From contig NZ_BOMH01000048.1 in the NCBI RefSeq assembly GCF_016862095.1, forward strand, positions 1 through 64,000: a stretch of 64,000 nucleotides of DNA. Reading direction: 5' to 3'. A program made the position numbers and the translations under genes. This stretch comes from Actinoplanes cyaneus. Lineage in GTDB: Bacteria; Actinomycetota; Actinomycetes; Mycobacteriales; Micromonosporaceae. Each line of letters opens with the position of its first letter. Within the stretch, counting starts at the first letter, position 1. The notes under the pieces were generated by a model that made no database searches, was not told where the DNA came from, and was given only the letters and a program-made list of their open reading frames with translations. This document shows, one piece after another, positions 25,434 to 33,166 of this stretch.

Positions 25434-26492
25434 ATGCGGCCGGTACGCTTCGTCGCCCTCTCCGAGGATGGACAGGCCCTCGTGCTCGCCGATGAGGTGG
25501 GCCGGCTACTCGCGCTTCCCCTGGACGACCGGGTGGCGGGAGTGCTCACCGAGGGTCCAGCGGCGCCGGGCACAGCGGTCGCGGTGATCGCCGCCCCCGA
25601 CGCCCCGCCCTCCCTGTCCCCGCGAGACATCCAGGCCAAGATCCGCCAGGGCGAGTCCGCCGAGGATGTCGCCCGCATCGCCGGCGTCCCGGTCGACCGG
25701 GTGCTGCGCTACGCCGGGCCGGTGCTGCAGGAGCGGGCCATGCTGGCCCAGCACGCGCGCCGCACCCGGCTGAAGACGTCCGATTCCGGTCAGCCGCTGG
25801 CCGAGGTGGTCGACAGCCGCCTCGCGCAGCACGGCATCGACACCGAGAAGATCTCGTGGGACGCGTTCCGTAAGGACGACGGCACCTGGCGGATCGTCGC
25901 GACCTGGCCGTCCGGCAAAGCCACCGCCCAGGCCATCTGGGATCTGGACAAGGGACGCCAGGTCGTCGCCCCGCACGACGACATGGCGCAGTATCTGTGC
26001 GCCGAGCGCCCCACCCAGATCCTCGGCCAGGAGCCGGCCCCCGAGCGTGGCGGCCACGGCCTGCCCGGCCCGGCCCGCAGCTCCGAGCCGACCCGCGGCG
26101 GCCACGGCCTGCCCGCGGCAGACTCGCCGGCCCGTCCGACCCGCGACCCGATCCGGGCCGGGCGCGACGCTCTGCTCGCCTCTCTCGACCGTCCGCTCGA
26201 GGGCCAGTCCGGCCGCGGGCTGGAGCCGGTCTCCCCGGCCGGCCGGCGCCCGGTCGCCGGTGGTGCCGCGGCCCTGCTCGGCGGCGGTTCCGGCTCGGCC
26301 TTCGACGACGACGCCGACCTGCCCAAGGAGGTGCCGGCCGTCCCATCGCTGGCGGTCCTCCGCCCGCGCCGCACGGTCGGGCAGAACACGCAGGCCAGCA
26401 ACGAGGGCGAGGAGAGCAAGCCGCGCAAGCGCCTCCCGAGCTGGGACGATGTGCTCTTCGGCGGCGGCCCGGCAGCGCGGGAGTCCTCCTGA
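25434..26492 (+). CDS. sepH: Cell-division protein SepH
   Basis: A 352-residue SepH protein (DUF3071), which in Streptomyces and mycobacteria binds FtsZ and stimulates its assembly at division sites. The conserved N-terminal domain (MRPVRFVALSEDG...SPRDIQAKIRQGESAEDVARIAGVPVDRVLRYAGPVLQERA) includes a helix-turn-helix-like segment at about 63-97. A low-complexity linker follows with the duplicated motif RGGHGLP (about residues 205 and 222). The family's C-terminal motif RLPSWDDVLFGGG ends the protein. The ATG at 25434 follows GGAGG by six bases. Confidence 0.94.
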   Translation: MRPVRFVALSEDGQALVLADEVGRLLALPLDDRVAGVLTEGPAAPGTAVAVIAAPDAPPSLSPRDIQAKIRQGESAEDVARIAGVPVDRVLRYAGPVLQERAMLAQHARRTRLKTSDSGQPLAEVVDSRLAQHGIDTEKISWDAFRKDDGTWRIVATWPSGKATAQAIWDLDKGRQVVAPHDDMAQYLCAERPTQILGQEPAPERGGHGLPGPARSSEPTRGGHGLPAADSPARPTRDPIRAGRDALLASLDRPLEGQSGRGLEPVSPAGRRPVAGGAAALLGGGSGSAFDDDADLPKEVPAVPSLAVLRPRRTVGQNTQASNEGEESKPRKRLPSWDDVLFGGGPAARESS

Positions 26493-26992
26493 GCCGACTC
26501 TTCGTGGCCGTCTACCCTCCGGTGGCGGCCCGCGAGGATCTGCTGCGCCGCCTGCCGTCCGGGGCGCGATTGACACGTCCCGCCAAGTGGCACGTCACGC
26601 TGGCCTTCCTGGGAGAGCTTTCCCGCGGTACGGACGAGGTGGCCGACACCCTGGCGACCGTCCCCGCACCCCCGGCGTTCCCGTTGCGACTGTCCGGTGG
26701 TGGCCGCTTCGGATCAGTCGTGTGGGCGGGGCTGACCGGGAACCGCAAAGCGCTCACCTCCCTACGGGAATCGGTCCGGCTCGCCTTGGACAACGCCGGG
26801 TTCCCCATCGACCCGCGCCCGTTCCGTCCGCACTTGACGGTCTCCTACCGCGCGGAGCCCGGCGTTCTCCCCGCACTGGAGTCCTACACCGGCCCGTCGT
26901 GGCCCGTGACGAGCTTCGCCCTGGTCGAGAGCGTCCTCGGCAACTACCACACCCTCCACGAGTGGCCCCTGCCCACGTCGCCCACCACGTGA
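26489..26992 (+). CDS. thpR: RNA 2',3'-cyclic phosphodiesterase (2H family)
   Basis: A 167-residue 2H phosphoesterase of the ThpR/LigT type that opens 2',3'-cyclic phosphate ends of RNA. Both HxT motifs are present: HVTLAFLGE (around residue 34) and HLTVSYRAE (around residue 113). The family begins with M-RLFVAV; the only start that keeps this strand is CTG at 26489, overlapping the sepH stop as CTGA and five bases after GGGAG. A GTG at 26504 is the fallback but would truncate the first strand. The 3' end of the gene lies inside a tandem repeat, and the stop codon is part of the repeat unit. Confidence 0.85.
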   Translation: MSRLFVAVYPPVAAREDLLRRLPSGARLTRPAKWHVTLAFLGELSRGTDEVADTLATVPAPPAFPLRLSGGGRFGSVVWAGLTGNRKALTSLRESVRLALDNAGFPIDPRPFRPHLTVSYRAEPGVLPALESYTGPSWPVTSFALVESVLGNYHTLHEWPLPTSPTT

Positions 26993-27088
26993 ACCAGCCG
27001 CTCCCCACGCCGCTCCCCCTCGTGAACCAGCCGCTGTCCACGCCGCCCACCACGTGAACCAGCCGCTGCCAACCTCGTGAGCCGGCTG
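26973..27088 (+). repeat. Tandem repeat of 31-33 bp across the thpR stop
   Basis: Three full units (26973-27004, 27005-27037, 27038-27068) and a partial fourth share CCACG.CG..C..C....CGTGAACCAGCCGCT. The first unit contains the thpR stop codon, and each later unit carries another CGTGAACC. The repeated GAACCAGCC equals the end of the palindrome arm found 75 bases downstream. Confidence 0.85.
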
Positions 27089-27162
27089 CGGTCTACAGCG
27101 CTCCCCCGAGTCCGGCTCGCAAGGCGGTTCCACATCGGGCCGCCACGCGGCCCGGCCTTCCG

Positions 27163-27215
27163 GGCTGGTTCTCATGGGCGTTATTCGTCCCGAATAACGC
27201 CCATGAGAACCAGCC
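27163..27215. repeat. 53-bp palindromic repeat, copy 2
   Basis: Identical in all 53 bases to copy 1 at 148-200: 25-base perfect arms around TCC. It lies between convergent thpR (+) and the 179-residue hypothetical gene (-). Its right flank (GGGACCGCGACTCGCCCGC) is repeated at 27413-27432. Confidence 0.92.
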
Positions 27216-27432
27216 GGGACCGCGACTCGCCCGCGGGCCGCAACCCGCCAGCCTCATCGCGAAGCCTCCAACCCACGAGCGCGCCTCACACCAGGCCACT
27301 ACGCGACCAATCCTGCCGCGACCGCGCCCCACACCGGATCGCCGCGCGACCAACCCGGCTGGCTGGCTCTCGCCGTGGTCCTTCGTGCCTCATGACTACG
27401 GTGGGAACCAGCTGGGACCGCGACCCGCCCGC
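27207..27432 (+). repeat. Pair of 28-bp direct repeats beside palindrome copy 2
   Basis: The last nine bases of the palindrome plus its flank (27207-27234, beginning GAACCAGCCGGGACCGCGAC) recur at 27405-27432 with two mismatches. The second copy lacks the palindrome itself but is preceded by CTCATGACTACGGTGG, suggesting a decayed element. The 27216-27594 stretch otherwise holds no recognisable gene. Confidence 0.7.
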
Positions 27433-27455
27433 CCCGGTTTTGGGGTTGGGGTGAG

Positions 27456-27497
27456 CGTGCCCCGCCACGGAGGCCGCCCTGGAGGGCTTTGCGTTCT
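27456..27497 (+). repeat. 42-nt dispersed repeat, copy 2
   Basis: Matches the reverse complement of bases 1-42 at 37 of 42 positions. It contains the stem GCCCT/AGGGC with a two-base loop. It may be the far part of a composite repeat whose other landmark is the 53-bp palindrome. Confidence 0.6.
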
Positions 27498-27594
27498 GGC
27501 CGCGCCAGCGGCCTGCGAAGCCCGCAAGGGTCCCCGCGGGAGCGACGATCCGGACCACAGCGAAGATGGGACCTGAAGATCTTGAAGTTGATCG

Positions 27595-28134
27595 TCAGTC
27601 TCTGAGGGCCAGTCCTGCCGCTTCGAGGCGCGCTTCGAGGCGGAGGCGTTCGATCTCGCGGTCGACGCCGGTCAGCGGCTGCAGGTGCTCCGGGACGCCG
27701 AGGCAGCGGCAGGCAAGTCGTAACCGCGCGTCGTAGGCCGCCAGCAACGCCGCCATGCAGGCCTCGGAGGAGCGCAGCGGGCCGCTGCGGCGCTGCCTGT
27801 CGAGTCGGCGCAGGTCGAAGGCGAGCTGCTCGATCGGGACGGCGGGCAGCGCCTCCATCCGGGACGCGAGGTCTAGACCTGCCAGGTCACGGTCGAGCCG
27901 GCGGAGGTCACGACTGGCCGGGCCGGGCCGGCGAGCCCATTGTGCCTGGGCCGAGCCCTTGCGGGGCTGACGGCTCGGGGCAGGCACCCGGCGGAAGGTG
28001 GTGCGTCGCCGGGGCAGGTGGCCCGGGGTGGCCGGTCGGCGTGTCGCCGGCCGGCGGAGCAGGACCCGGGCACACGGCAGGACCAGCAGCGTTACCCACG
28101 CCGCCGACATCACAACCAGTTGCGCCATCGCCAC
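27595..28134 (-). CDS. Hypothetical membrane-anchored protein
   Basis: A 179-residue protein not assigned to any family. One N-terminal membrane helix (AQLVVMSAAWVTLLVLPCARVLL) is followed by an Arg/Pro-rich segment. The C-terminal half is helical and charged (DLRRLDRDLAGLDLASRMEALPAVPIEQLAFDLRRLDRQRR), with a repeated DLRRLDR motif, and ends in a coiled-coil-like stretch (REIERLRLEARLEAA). Such proteins occur near division or envelope genes in Actinoplanes relatives, but I cannot name a role. The start is GTG 28134 or ATG 28128; neither has a clear Shine-Dalgarno. Confidence 0.65.
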   Translation of the reverse strand: MAMAQLVVMSAAWVTLLVLPCARVLLRRPATRRPATPGHLPRRRTTFRRVPAPSRQPRKGSAQAQWARRPGPASRDLRRLDRDLAGLDLASRMEALPAVPIEQLAFDLRRLDRQRRSGPLRSSEACMAALLAAYDARLRLACRCLGVPEHLQPLTGVDREIERLRLEARLEAAGLALRD

Positions 28135-28320
28135 GCATTGACGTTATGCCGGGATTTGGCGGGCCGGAACACCCATTCGGCGGACCTGATCTGCCAACTA
28201 CCTGGCTGCCACGTTCCTGAGCGCCAATGGGCACCATTCACGTGGCACTATCGACCATTGTGAGCGGAAAGCGTAAATCCGCGCCACGCTCGAACGGGTG
28301 ACGCGGATTCCACGTGGGTC

Positions 28321-29700
28321 TCAGCCTCTGACGACCGGCTCCGGGGTCCGGGCCGACGGCTCGAGCCGCACCTGGACCGGCAGCTCAGGGGACGCCGCCC
28401 CGGGCTCGGCGTGCACCCTGGCGACTTCCGGGACGGCGGGGATCAGGCGCAGCGCCGGCCGCGGCCGCAGCCGGAGCGCCAAACGGTCCCCGCTGACCCG
28501 CAGCTGCCAGACCAGCGTCACGACCGCGGCGATGAACGAGACCAGGCCGCCGGCCCAGATGCTGGAGGGCACCCCGAACTGCTCGCCCCACCACCCGGCC
28601 AGCGAGGCGCCGATCGGTGTCGTCCCGAGGAAGACCAGCACGTAGAGCGCCATCACCCGGCCCCGGTACTCGCCGTCGACGCCCATCTGCACCCGATGGT
28701 TGGCGGCCTGCGCCAGGTAGATCGAGAAGAACCCGGTCGGCACCAGCAACAGCATGGCGACGATGAAGTTCGGCGCGAAGCCGACCGCGAACTCCAGCAC
28801 GCCGAAGGCGAGGGCTGCGCCGATCACCCGGTACGCCCCGGGGCGGGCCCGCCGTCCGCTGCCGGCCAGCGCGCCACCGAGCGCGCCCACCGCGAGTGCG
28901 GTCGTGAGCAGGCCGAACGAGGAGGCGCCGGCGTGGAAGTTGATTTTGGCGAGAGCGGCGAGAGTGACCGGGAAGTTGAAGCCGATCATGCCGACCACGG
29001 CCATCAGCGCGATCGGGAGGACCAGGTCGGCGCGCTTGCCGACATACTTCAAACCGTCGAGGACCTTGGCGTTGCCGCGGTCCTTGCGGGCGAGGCCGAA
29101 GAGCTCGGCGACGTTCATCCGGGTGTAGGTGAAGATCGGCGCGATCGCCAGCACCGTCGCGATCAGGAACACCACGCGGATGGAGAGCACCGAGAGCAGC
29201 ACGCCGGCCAGCGCCGGGCCGCCGATCCGGGCTGTGTTGAAGGTGGCCGCGGAGAGCGCCAGCGCGTTCGGCAGCAGCGGCAGCTCGACGAGTTCGGAGA
29301 CGAACGCCTGCCGGACCGGGGTCTCCACCGAGTTGGCGATGCCGAAGAGCAGGGCGAACATGAACACGTGCCAGAGCTGCACGATGCCGCACGCCACGAT
29401 GACGGCGAACGCGATGGCGGTGACGGCGAAGGCCGTGTTCGCGGCGACGAGCAGTTTGCGCTTGTCGTACCGGTCGGCCAGGCGACCGCTGTAGAGGGTG
29501 AGCACCATCACCGGGACGAACTGCAGGGCGGTGACCACCCCGAGCGCGCCGGGCGAGTTGTGTGACAGGTCCAGGACCAGCCAGTCCTGCGCGGTGAACA
29601 TCGTCCACACGCCGACCAGCTTGATCAACTGCCCGAGGGAGAAGAGGCGATAGTTCCGGACTCTCAGGGATCGGAATGTCGTGTCCAGCACTGCCCGCAT
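28321..29700 (-). CDS. MFS transporter (DHA3/MFS_3 type)
   Basis: A 459-residue transporter with 12 predicted helices, of the macrolide/siderophore exporter-like branch. It starts FRSLRVRNYRLFSLGQLIKLVGVWTM, with motif A as YSGRLADRYDKRKLLV and a segment AANHRVQMGVDGEYRGRVMALY seen in this branch. About 60 hydrophilic C-terminal residues (Glu/Pro/Arg-rich) follow the last helix. It lies downstream of a MarR gene on the same strand (75-base gap), which probably controls it; the export substrate is unknown. Confidence 0.88.
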   Translation of the reverse strand: MRAVLDTTFRSLRVRNYRLFSLGQLIKLVGVWTMFTAQDWLVLDLSHNSPGALGVVTALQFVPVMVLTLYSGRLADRYDKRKLLVAANTAFAVTAIAFAVIVACGIVQLWHVFMFALLFGIANSVETPVRQAFVSELVELPLLPNALALSAATFNTARIGGPALAGVLLSVLSIRVVFLIATVLAIAPIFTYTRMNVAELFGLARKDRGNAKVLDGLKYVGKRADLVLPIALMAVVGMIGFNFPVTLAALAKINFHAGASSFGLLTTALAVGALGGALAGSGRRARPGAYRVIGAALAFGVLEFAVGFAPNFIVAMLLLVPTGFFSIYLAQAANHRVQMGVDGEYRGRVMALYVLVFLGTTPIGASLAGWWGEQFGVPSSIWAGGLVSFIAAVVTLVWQLRVSGDRLALRLRPRPALRLIPAVPEVARVHAEPGAASPELPVQVRLEPSARTPEPVVRG

Positions 29701-29775
29701 GCGGTGTGCCTCCTCGCCTCGGTCGTACGCGTCATCGTCAGGTGACGAAGCGGAACGACCGACCCCGATCGAGGG

Positions 29776-30222
29776 TCAGGCGCGGGCGACGCGTTGCAGG
29801 ATTTCCGCAGCGCGGGCCAGGGTGTCCCGTTCCTCCGGGGTGAGCCGGTCGAGTTGCACGGCGAGCCACTCGTTGCGAGCGTCCTCGTGCACCGCGTAGA
29901 CCGCGCGCCCCTCGTCGGTGGCGGCCAGGATCACCTGGCGCCCGTCGGTGGGATGCGGGGTCCGGGCCACGAGGCCACGCTCCTCCAGCTTGCCGACGAT
30001 CTTGGTCATCGTCGGGGGCTGCACCCGTTCCACATCGGCGAGCTCACGGGGAGTCAGCGCACCGTGCAGCTGAAGGCTGGTCAGCGCGGAGAGCTGACTG
30101 AACGTCAGATCGCCGACCGGCCGCGCCTGCCGGACCCGCCGGCTGAACCGGATGATCGCATCCCGCAGCGTCTTGGCGAGCGATTCCGCTGTGCGCTCCG
30201 TCGTCATCACCCGCTCCGTCAC
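29776..30222 (-). CDS. MarR-family regulator
   Basis: A 148-residue winged-helix regulator. The DNA-binding part is LTFSQLSALTSLQLHGALTPRELADVERVQPPTMTKIVGKLEERGLVARTPHPTDGRQVIL, with the wing at HPTDGRQV; N- and C-terminal helices form the dimer. MarR proteins usually repress their own operon and an adjacent efflux gene and are released by phenolic or lipophilic ligands. A perfect inverted repeat, TTAGCCTAGCTAA, lies six bases before the start and probably binds it. The MFS gene downstream is the probable target. Confidence 0.92.
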   Translation of the reverse strand: MTERVMTTERTAESLAKTLRDAIIRFSRRVRQARPVGDLTFSQLSALTSLQLHGALTPRELADVERVQPPTMTKIVGKLEERGLVARTPHPTDGRQVILAATDEGRAVYAVHEDARNEWLAVQLDRLTPEERDTLARAAEILQRVARA

Positions 30223-30227
30223 GATAC

Positions 30228-30240
30228 TTAGCCTAGCTAA
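30228..30240. promoter_or_regulatory. MarR operator
   Basis: TTAGC-CTA-GCTAA, a perfect inverted repeat with three-base centre, just upstream of the MarR start. A further half-site GGCTAA follows at about 30248-30253. The TAGC/GCTA half-sites are typical of MarR binding. Confidence 0.7.
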
Positions 30241-30276
30241 TGAGCATGGCTAACGACATGTATAACCCGATGTAAC

Positions 30277-30314
30277 AGCCGTCACCGGGCACGCTAGCGC
30301 ACCCGGTGACGGCT
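30277..30314 (-). terminator. Terminator of the purine permease
   Basis: Thirteen-base arms AGCCGTCACCGGG (30277-30289) and complement (30302-30314), loop of twelve. It lies eight bases past the permease stop (minus strand). The T-run on the minus strand is weak. Confidence 0.7.
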
Positions 30315-30322
30315 TCCGTGGA

Positions 30323-31768
30323 TCAGAGCACCCAGGACTCGAGCGGACCCCGGGCGAAATACAGGATGAAGAGGGCAGCCACGCCGTACAGGATCGGGTG
30401 GACCTCCTTCGCCCGGCCCGTGAAGGCCTTCAGCACGACGTAGGAGATGATCCCGGCCCCGATGCCGTTGGAGATCGAATACGTGAACGGCATGATCGTG
30501 ATGGTCAGGAACGCCGGCACCGAGATCGTCCAGTCCGACCAGTCGATCTGCCGGACCGCCGTCATCATCAGGAACCCGACCACGACCAGCGCCGTCGACG
30601 CGGCCTCGAACGGAACCACCTGCACGAGCGGCGCGAAGAACATCGCCAGCAGGAACAGCCCGCCGGTGACCAGGTTCGCGACACCGGTGCGAGCGCCCTC
30701 ACCGACGCCGGAGGCGCTCTCGACGAACGAGGTGTTGCTGGAGACGCTCGCCGCACCACCCGCGGCCGCCGCGATGGAGTCGACCAACAGGATTTCCTTG
30801 GTACGCGGCGGCATGCCCTCGGAGTCGAGCATCTCGCCCTCCTGGCCGACCGCGACCATCGTGCCCATGGTGTCGAAGAAGTCCGCCACCAGCAGCGTGA
30901 AGACGAACATCAGCGCGACCAGCCAACCGGCGTGCTGCCACGAGCCGAGCACGTTGAAGTGGCCGAGCAGCGACAGGTCCGGGGTGTCGACGACCTTCTC
31001 CGGCAGCTTCGGCACGTTCAGCGACCAGCCGTGCGGGTTCGTGACGACCGAGCCGACGCCGGTGATCGCCTCCACCACGATGGCCAGCACCGTGGTGCCC
31101 AGGATGCCGATCAGGATCGCGCCCTTGATCTTGCGGACGAAGAGCACCAGCGTGAACAGCAGGCCGAGCGAGAAGACCAGGGTCGGCCAGGTCAGCAGCT
31201 TGCCGCCGAGGCCGAGCTCGACCGGGACGGTGGTGTTCGACGCGTCCGGCACGCGGCGGACGAAGCCCGAGTCGACCAGCCCGATGATCATCAGGAACAG
31301 GCCGATGCCCACCCCGATGGCGGTCTTCAGCTGCGTCGGAACGGCCTTGAAGACCGCCGTGCGCAGACCGGTCAGCACGAGCACACCGATCAGCAGGCCC
31401 TCGATGACCACCAGGCCCATCGCGTCGGCCCAGGTCATCTGCGGCGCGATCTCGTACGCGACCAGCGCGTTCACCCCGAGGCCGGCGGCCAGCGCGAGCG
31501 GGAAACGGGCCACGACGCCCATCAGGATGGTCATCACGCCGGCGACCAGTGCCGTGCCGGCGGCCAGCGCGGCCAGCGGCAGGTGAGCGCCCTTCTGGTC
31601 GGCGCCGCCGGCCAGGATCAGAGGGTTGAGAACGACGATGTACGCCATCGTGAAGAACGTGACGAAGCCGCCACGAACCTCCCGGCTCACCGTTGAGCCG
31701 CGCTTGGTTATCTCGAAGAAGCGGTCGAAACCGTTCCGCGGCGCGGCGGTCTCTGTAGCTGTTGACAT
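30323..31768 (-). CDS. NCS2/AzgA-type purine permease
   Basis: A 481-residue purine:H+ symporter of the AzgA branch (adenine, guanine, hypoxanthine). Typical phrases are EITKRGSTVSREVRGGFVTFFTMAYIVVLNPLIL at the N-terminus, GLGVNALVAYEIAPQMTWADAMGLVVIEGLLI, and DFFDTMGTMVAVGQEG, with the QTSFVESASGVGEGARTG-like loop reading NTSFVESASGVGEGARTG. Twelve to fourteen helices are predicted. I use ATG 31768 (MSTATETA), preceded by GGAAGGG; the longer frame to 32035 is rejected. No purine riboswitch is apparent upstream. Confidence 0.92.
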   Translation of the reverse strand: MSTATETAAPRNGFDRFFEITKRGSTVSREVRGGFVTFFTMAYIVVLNPLILAGGADQKGAHLPLAALAAGTALVAGVMTILMGVVARFPLALAAGLGVNALVAYEIAPQMTWADAMGLVVIEGLLIGVLVLTGLRTAVFKAVPTQLKTAIGVGIGLFLMIIGLVDSGFVRRVPDASNTTVPVELGLGGKLLTWPTLVFSLGLLFTLVLFVRKIKGAILIGILGTTVLAIVVEAITGVGSVVTNPHGWSLNVPKLPEKVVDTPDLSLLGHFNVLGSWQHAGWLVALMFVFTLLVADFFDTMGTMVAVGQEGEMLDSEGMPPRTKEILLVDSIAAAAGGAASVSSNTSFVESASGVGEGARTGVANLVTGGLFLLAMFFAPLVQVVPFEAASTALVVVGFLMMTAVRQIDWSDWTISVPAFLTITIMPFTYSISNGIGAGIISYVVLKAFTGRAKEVHPILYGVAALFILYFARGPLESWVL

Positions 31769-31902
31769 GCTGGCCCTTCCGGGGTGGCACATTGAACGAC
31801 GCGCGCATGCTTTCAGACGCGATGACCTCGGCAAAAGCGCTGTGATGTTACAACTCTCACGTCCTGCGCCGAGACGTTCCGTAATGGCCTTACCCTGTCG
31901 GA

Positions 31903-32205
31903 GTGAGTGACCTGTCTCCCGTGACCCGGGCTGACGATCCGCCGACCGGTCTGACCGTCGTGACCGGCACCAAGCCGCGCGTCGAGCCGCTCGACCCGCC
32001 CATGGTCCCGTTCGCGCTCGCGGGCCTGGCCGCATTCGCCGTGGCCACGCTCATCATGTGGCTGGCCGGTGCACCGGACGACTGGGTCGACACCGGCGTG
32101 GCCGGGTTCCTCGTCGGCATCCCCGGTCTGATCACGATGATCGTGCACGACCGGAACCGGAAGCGCCGGAGGGCGCTCTCACATCCGGAGTTCCACGCCT
32201 CCTGA
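31903..32205 (+). CDS. DUF2530 small membrane protein
   Basis: A 100-residue protein of the actinobacterial DUF2530 family. A hydrophilic N-terminus (MSDLSPVTRADDPPTG) leads to two membrane helices (MVPFALAGLAAFAVATLIMWL and VDTGVAGFLVGIPGLITMIVH) and a basic tail (DRNRKRRRA). The function is unknown. It starts with GTG at 31903 and is convergent with the DUF3027 gene; the two are commonly neighbours in actinomycetes. A hairpin overlaps its stop. Confidence 0.88.
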   Translation: MSDLSPVTRADDPPTGLTVVTGTKPRVEPLDPPMVPFALAGLAAFAVATLIMWLAGAPDDWVDTGVAGFLVGIPGLITMIVHDRNRKRRRALSHPEFHAS

Positions 32206-32244
32206 GCGCGCCCGGCTCGAGCGCGCTCCGGAGAGACGTCTCTC
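32204..32244. terminator. Convergent hairpins between DUF2530 and DUF3027 genes
   Basis: GAGCGCGC (32204-32211) pairs with GCGCGCTC (32221-32228), and right after it lies the 14-base palindrome GAGAGACGTCTCTC (32231-32244). They sit exactly at the two stop codons, so they could end both transcripts. Confidence 0.5.
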
Positions 32245-33064
32245 AGCTGTGCCCGTAATCCTCTGCCGGCTCGCTCGACTCGACCGAGCCGTGACCGCGG
32301 CTGACCGCCATGGTCTCGACCTCGCTGTCGTCATAGATCGTGGGCAGCTCTTCGACCGGCTGCTCGACCGTGGCCAGCAGCGCCTCGGAGTGGGCGCCGC
32401 AGCCGTGATCGGCGCTGACCGCGCGGCCGTCATCCGGCGCGTAGAGGTTGCCGCACACCCCGAACATCTGCCGCATGGAACCGGCCAGCGGCAGGTAGAA
32501 ACCGCAGGTGCCGCAGCGGGCGTTGCGCGGCGCGGCGGTCGAGATCGGCGCCTCCGGGCCGGCGTCGCCGTCATACCACCTCTGGGCGGTCTCGATCCGG
32601 CCGTCCTTGGACATCACCCGGGACCGGCCGAGGCCGAGCTCCCAGGAGACGGCCTCGACCGCGGAGTCGTCGCTCAGCACATAGCCCGGGGCGAGCCGGT
32701 CGTCGTCGGGCGCGGTCGGCATCAGGTCGCCGACACCCAGGTCGCCGGGCTGGACCCGCTCGTTCCACGGCACCCAGCCGGGGGCGAGCAGCGCGTCGGG
32801 CCCGGGCAGCAGCACGGTCTCGCAGATCGTGACGTGGCGGCTGCGCGGGACGCGGGTCACCGTGACGGCCCAGCGCCAGCCCCGATAACCGGCCAGGTGG
32901 GACTCGAAGAAGTGAGTCACGACACGGTCGCCCTCGGCGATCGCTTCCAGATGCTCACCGATGTCTTCCGGGTCCACATCGGTGATCGCACCACGGGCGA
33001 TCCCCACAGCATCGGCACAGACCTGGTCGAGTCGGGCAGCGCGGGCGGCGATCCTGGAGGTCAC
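32243..33064 (-). CDS. DUF3027 protein with Cys-rich zinc-like motif
   Basis: A 273-residue actinobacterial DUF3027 protein. The N-terminal domain (RLDQVCADAVGIARGAI, then HFFESHLAGYRGWRWAVTVTRVPRSRHVTICE) is highly conserved in the family. A cysteine cluster near the C-terminus (RCGTCGFYLPL...FGVCGNLYAPDDGRAVSADHGCGAHSE) looks like a zinc site. An acidic tail follows. The function is unknown. I take the start as GTG 33064 (VTSRIAARAARLDQV), matching the family's N-terminus. It is divergent from the MFS gene at 33167. Confidence 0.88.
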   Translation of the reverse strand: MTSRIAARAARLDQVCADAVGIARGAITDVDPEDIGEHLEAIAEGDRVVTHFFESHLAGYRGWRWAVTVTRVPRSRHVTICETVLLPGPDALLAPGWVPWNERVQPGDLGVGDLMPTAPDDDRLAPGYVLSDDSAVEAVSWELGLGRSRVMSKDGRIETAQRWYDGDAGPEAPISTAAPRNARCGTCGFYLPLAGSMRQMFGVCGNLYAPDDGRAVSADHGCGAHSEALLATVEQPVEELPTIYDDSEVETMAVSRGHGSVESSEPAEDYGHS

Positions 33065-33166
33065 CCGCCCATTGTTGCCTACCGAACCCCACAGGTCGCA
33101 ACGACTCCCCATATACCTGTGGACAGAGCCCGCCGTTGGTCGCCCGGATCAGTCAGGATGGTTCCC

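Noticed and set aside
31769..31902. Purine riboswitch before the purine permease
   Set aside because: No conserved purine-aptamer core is visible; the upstream gap looks like an ordinary promoter.
32249..33166. Upstream extension of the MFS frame to 32249
   Set aside because: It overlaps the DUF3027 gene on the other strand; the transporter starts at MPLLPTLG with ATG 33167.
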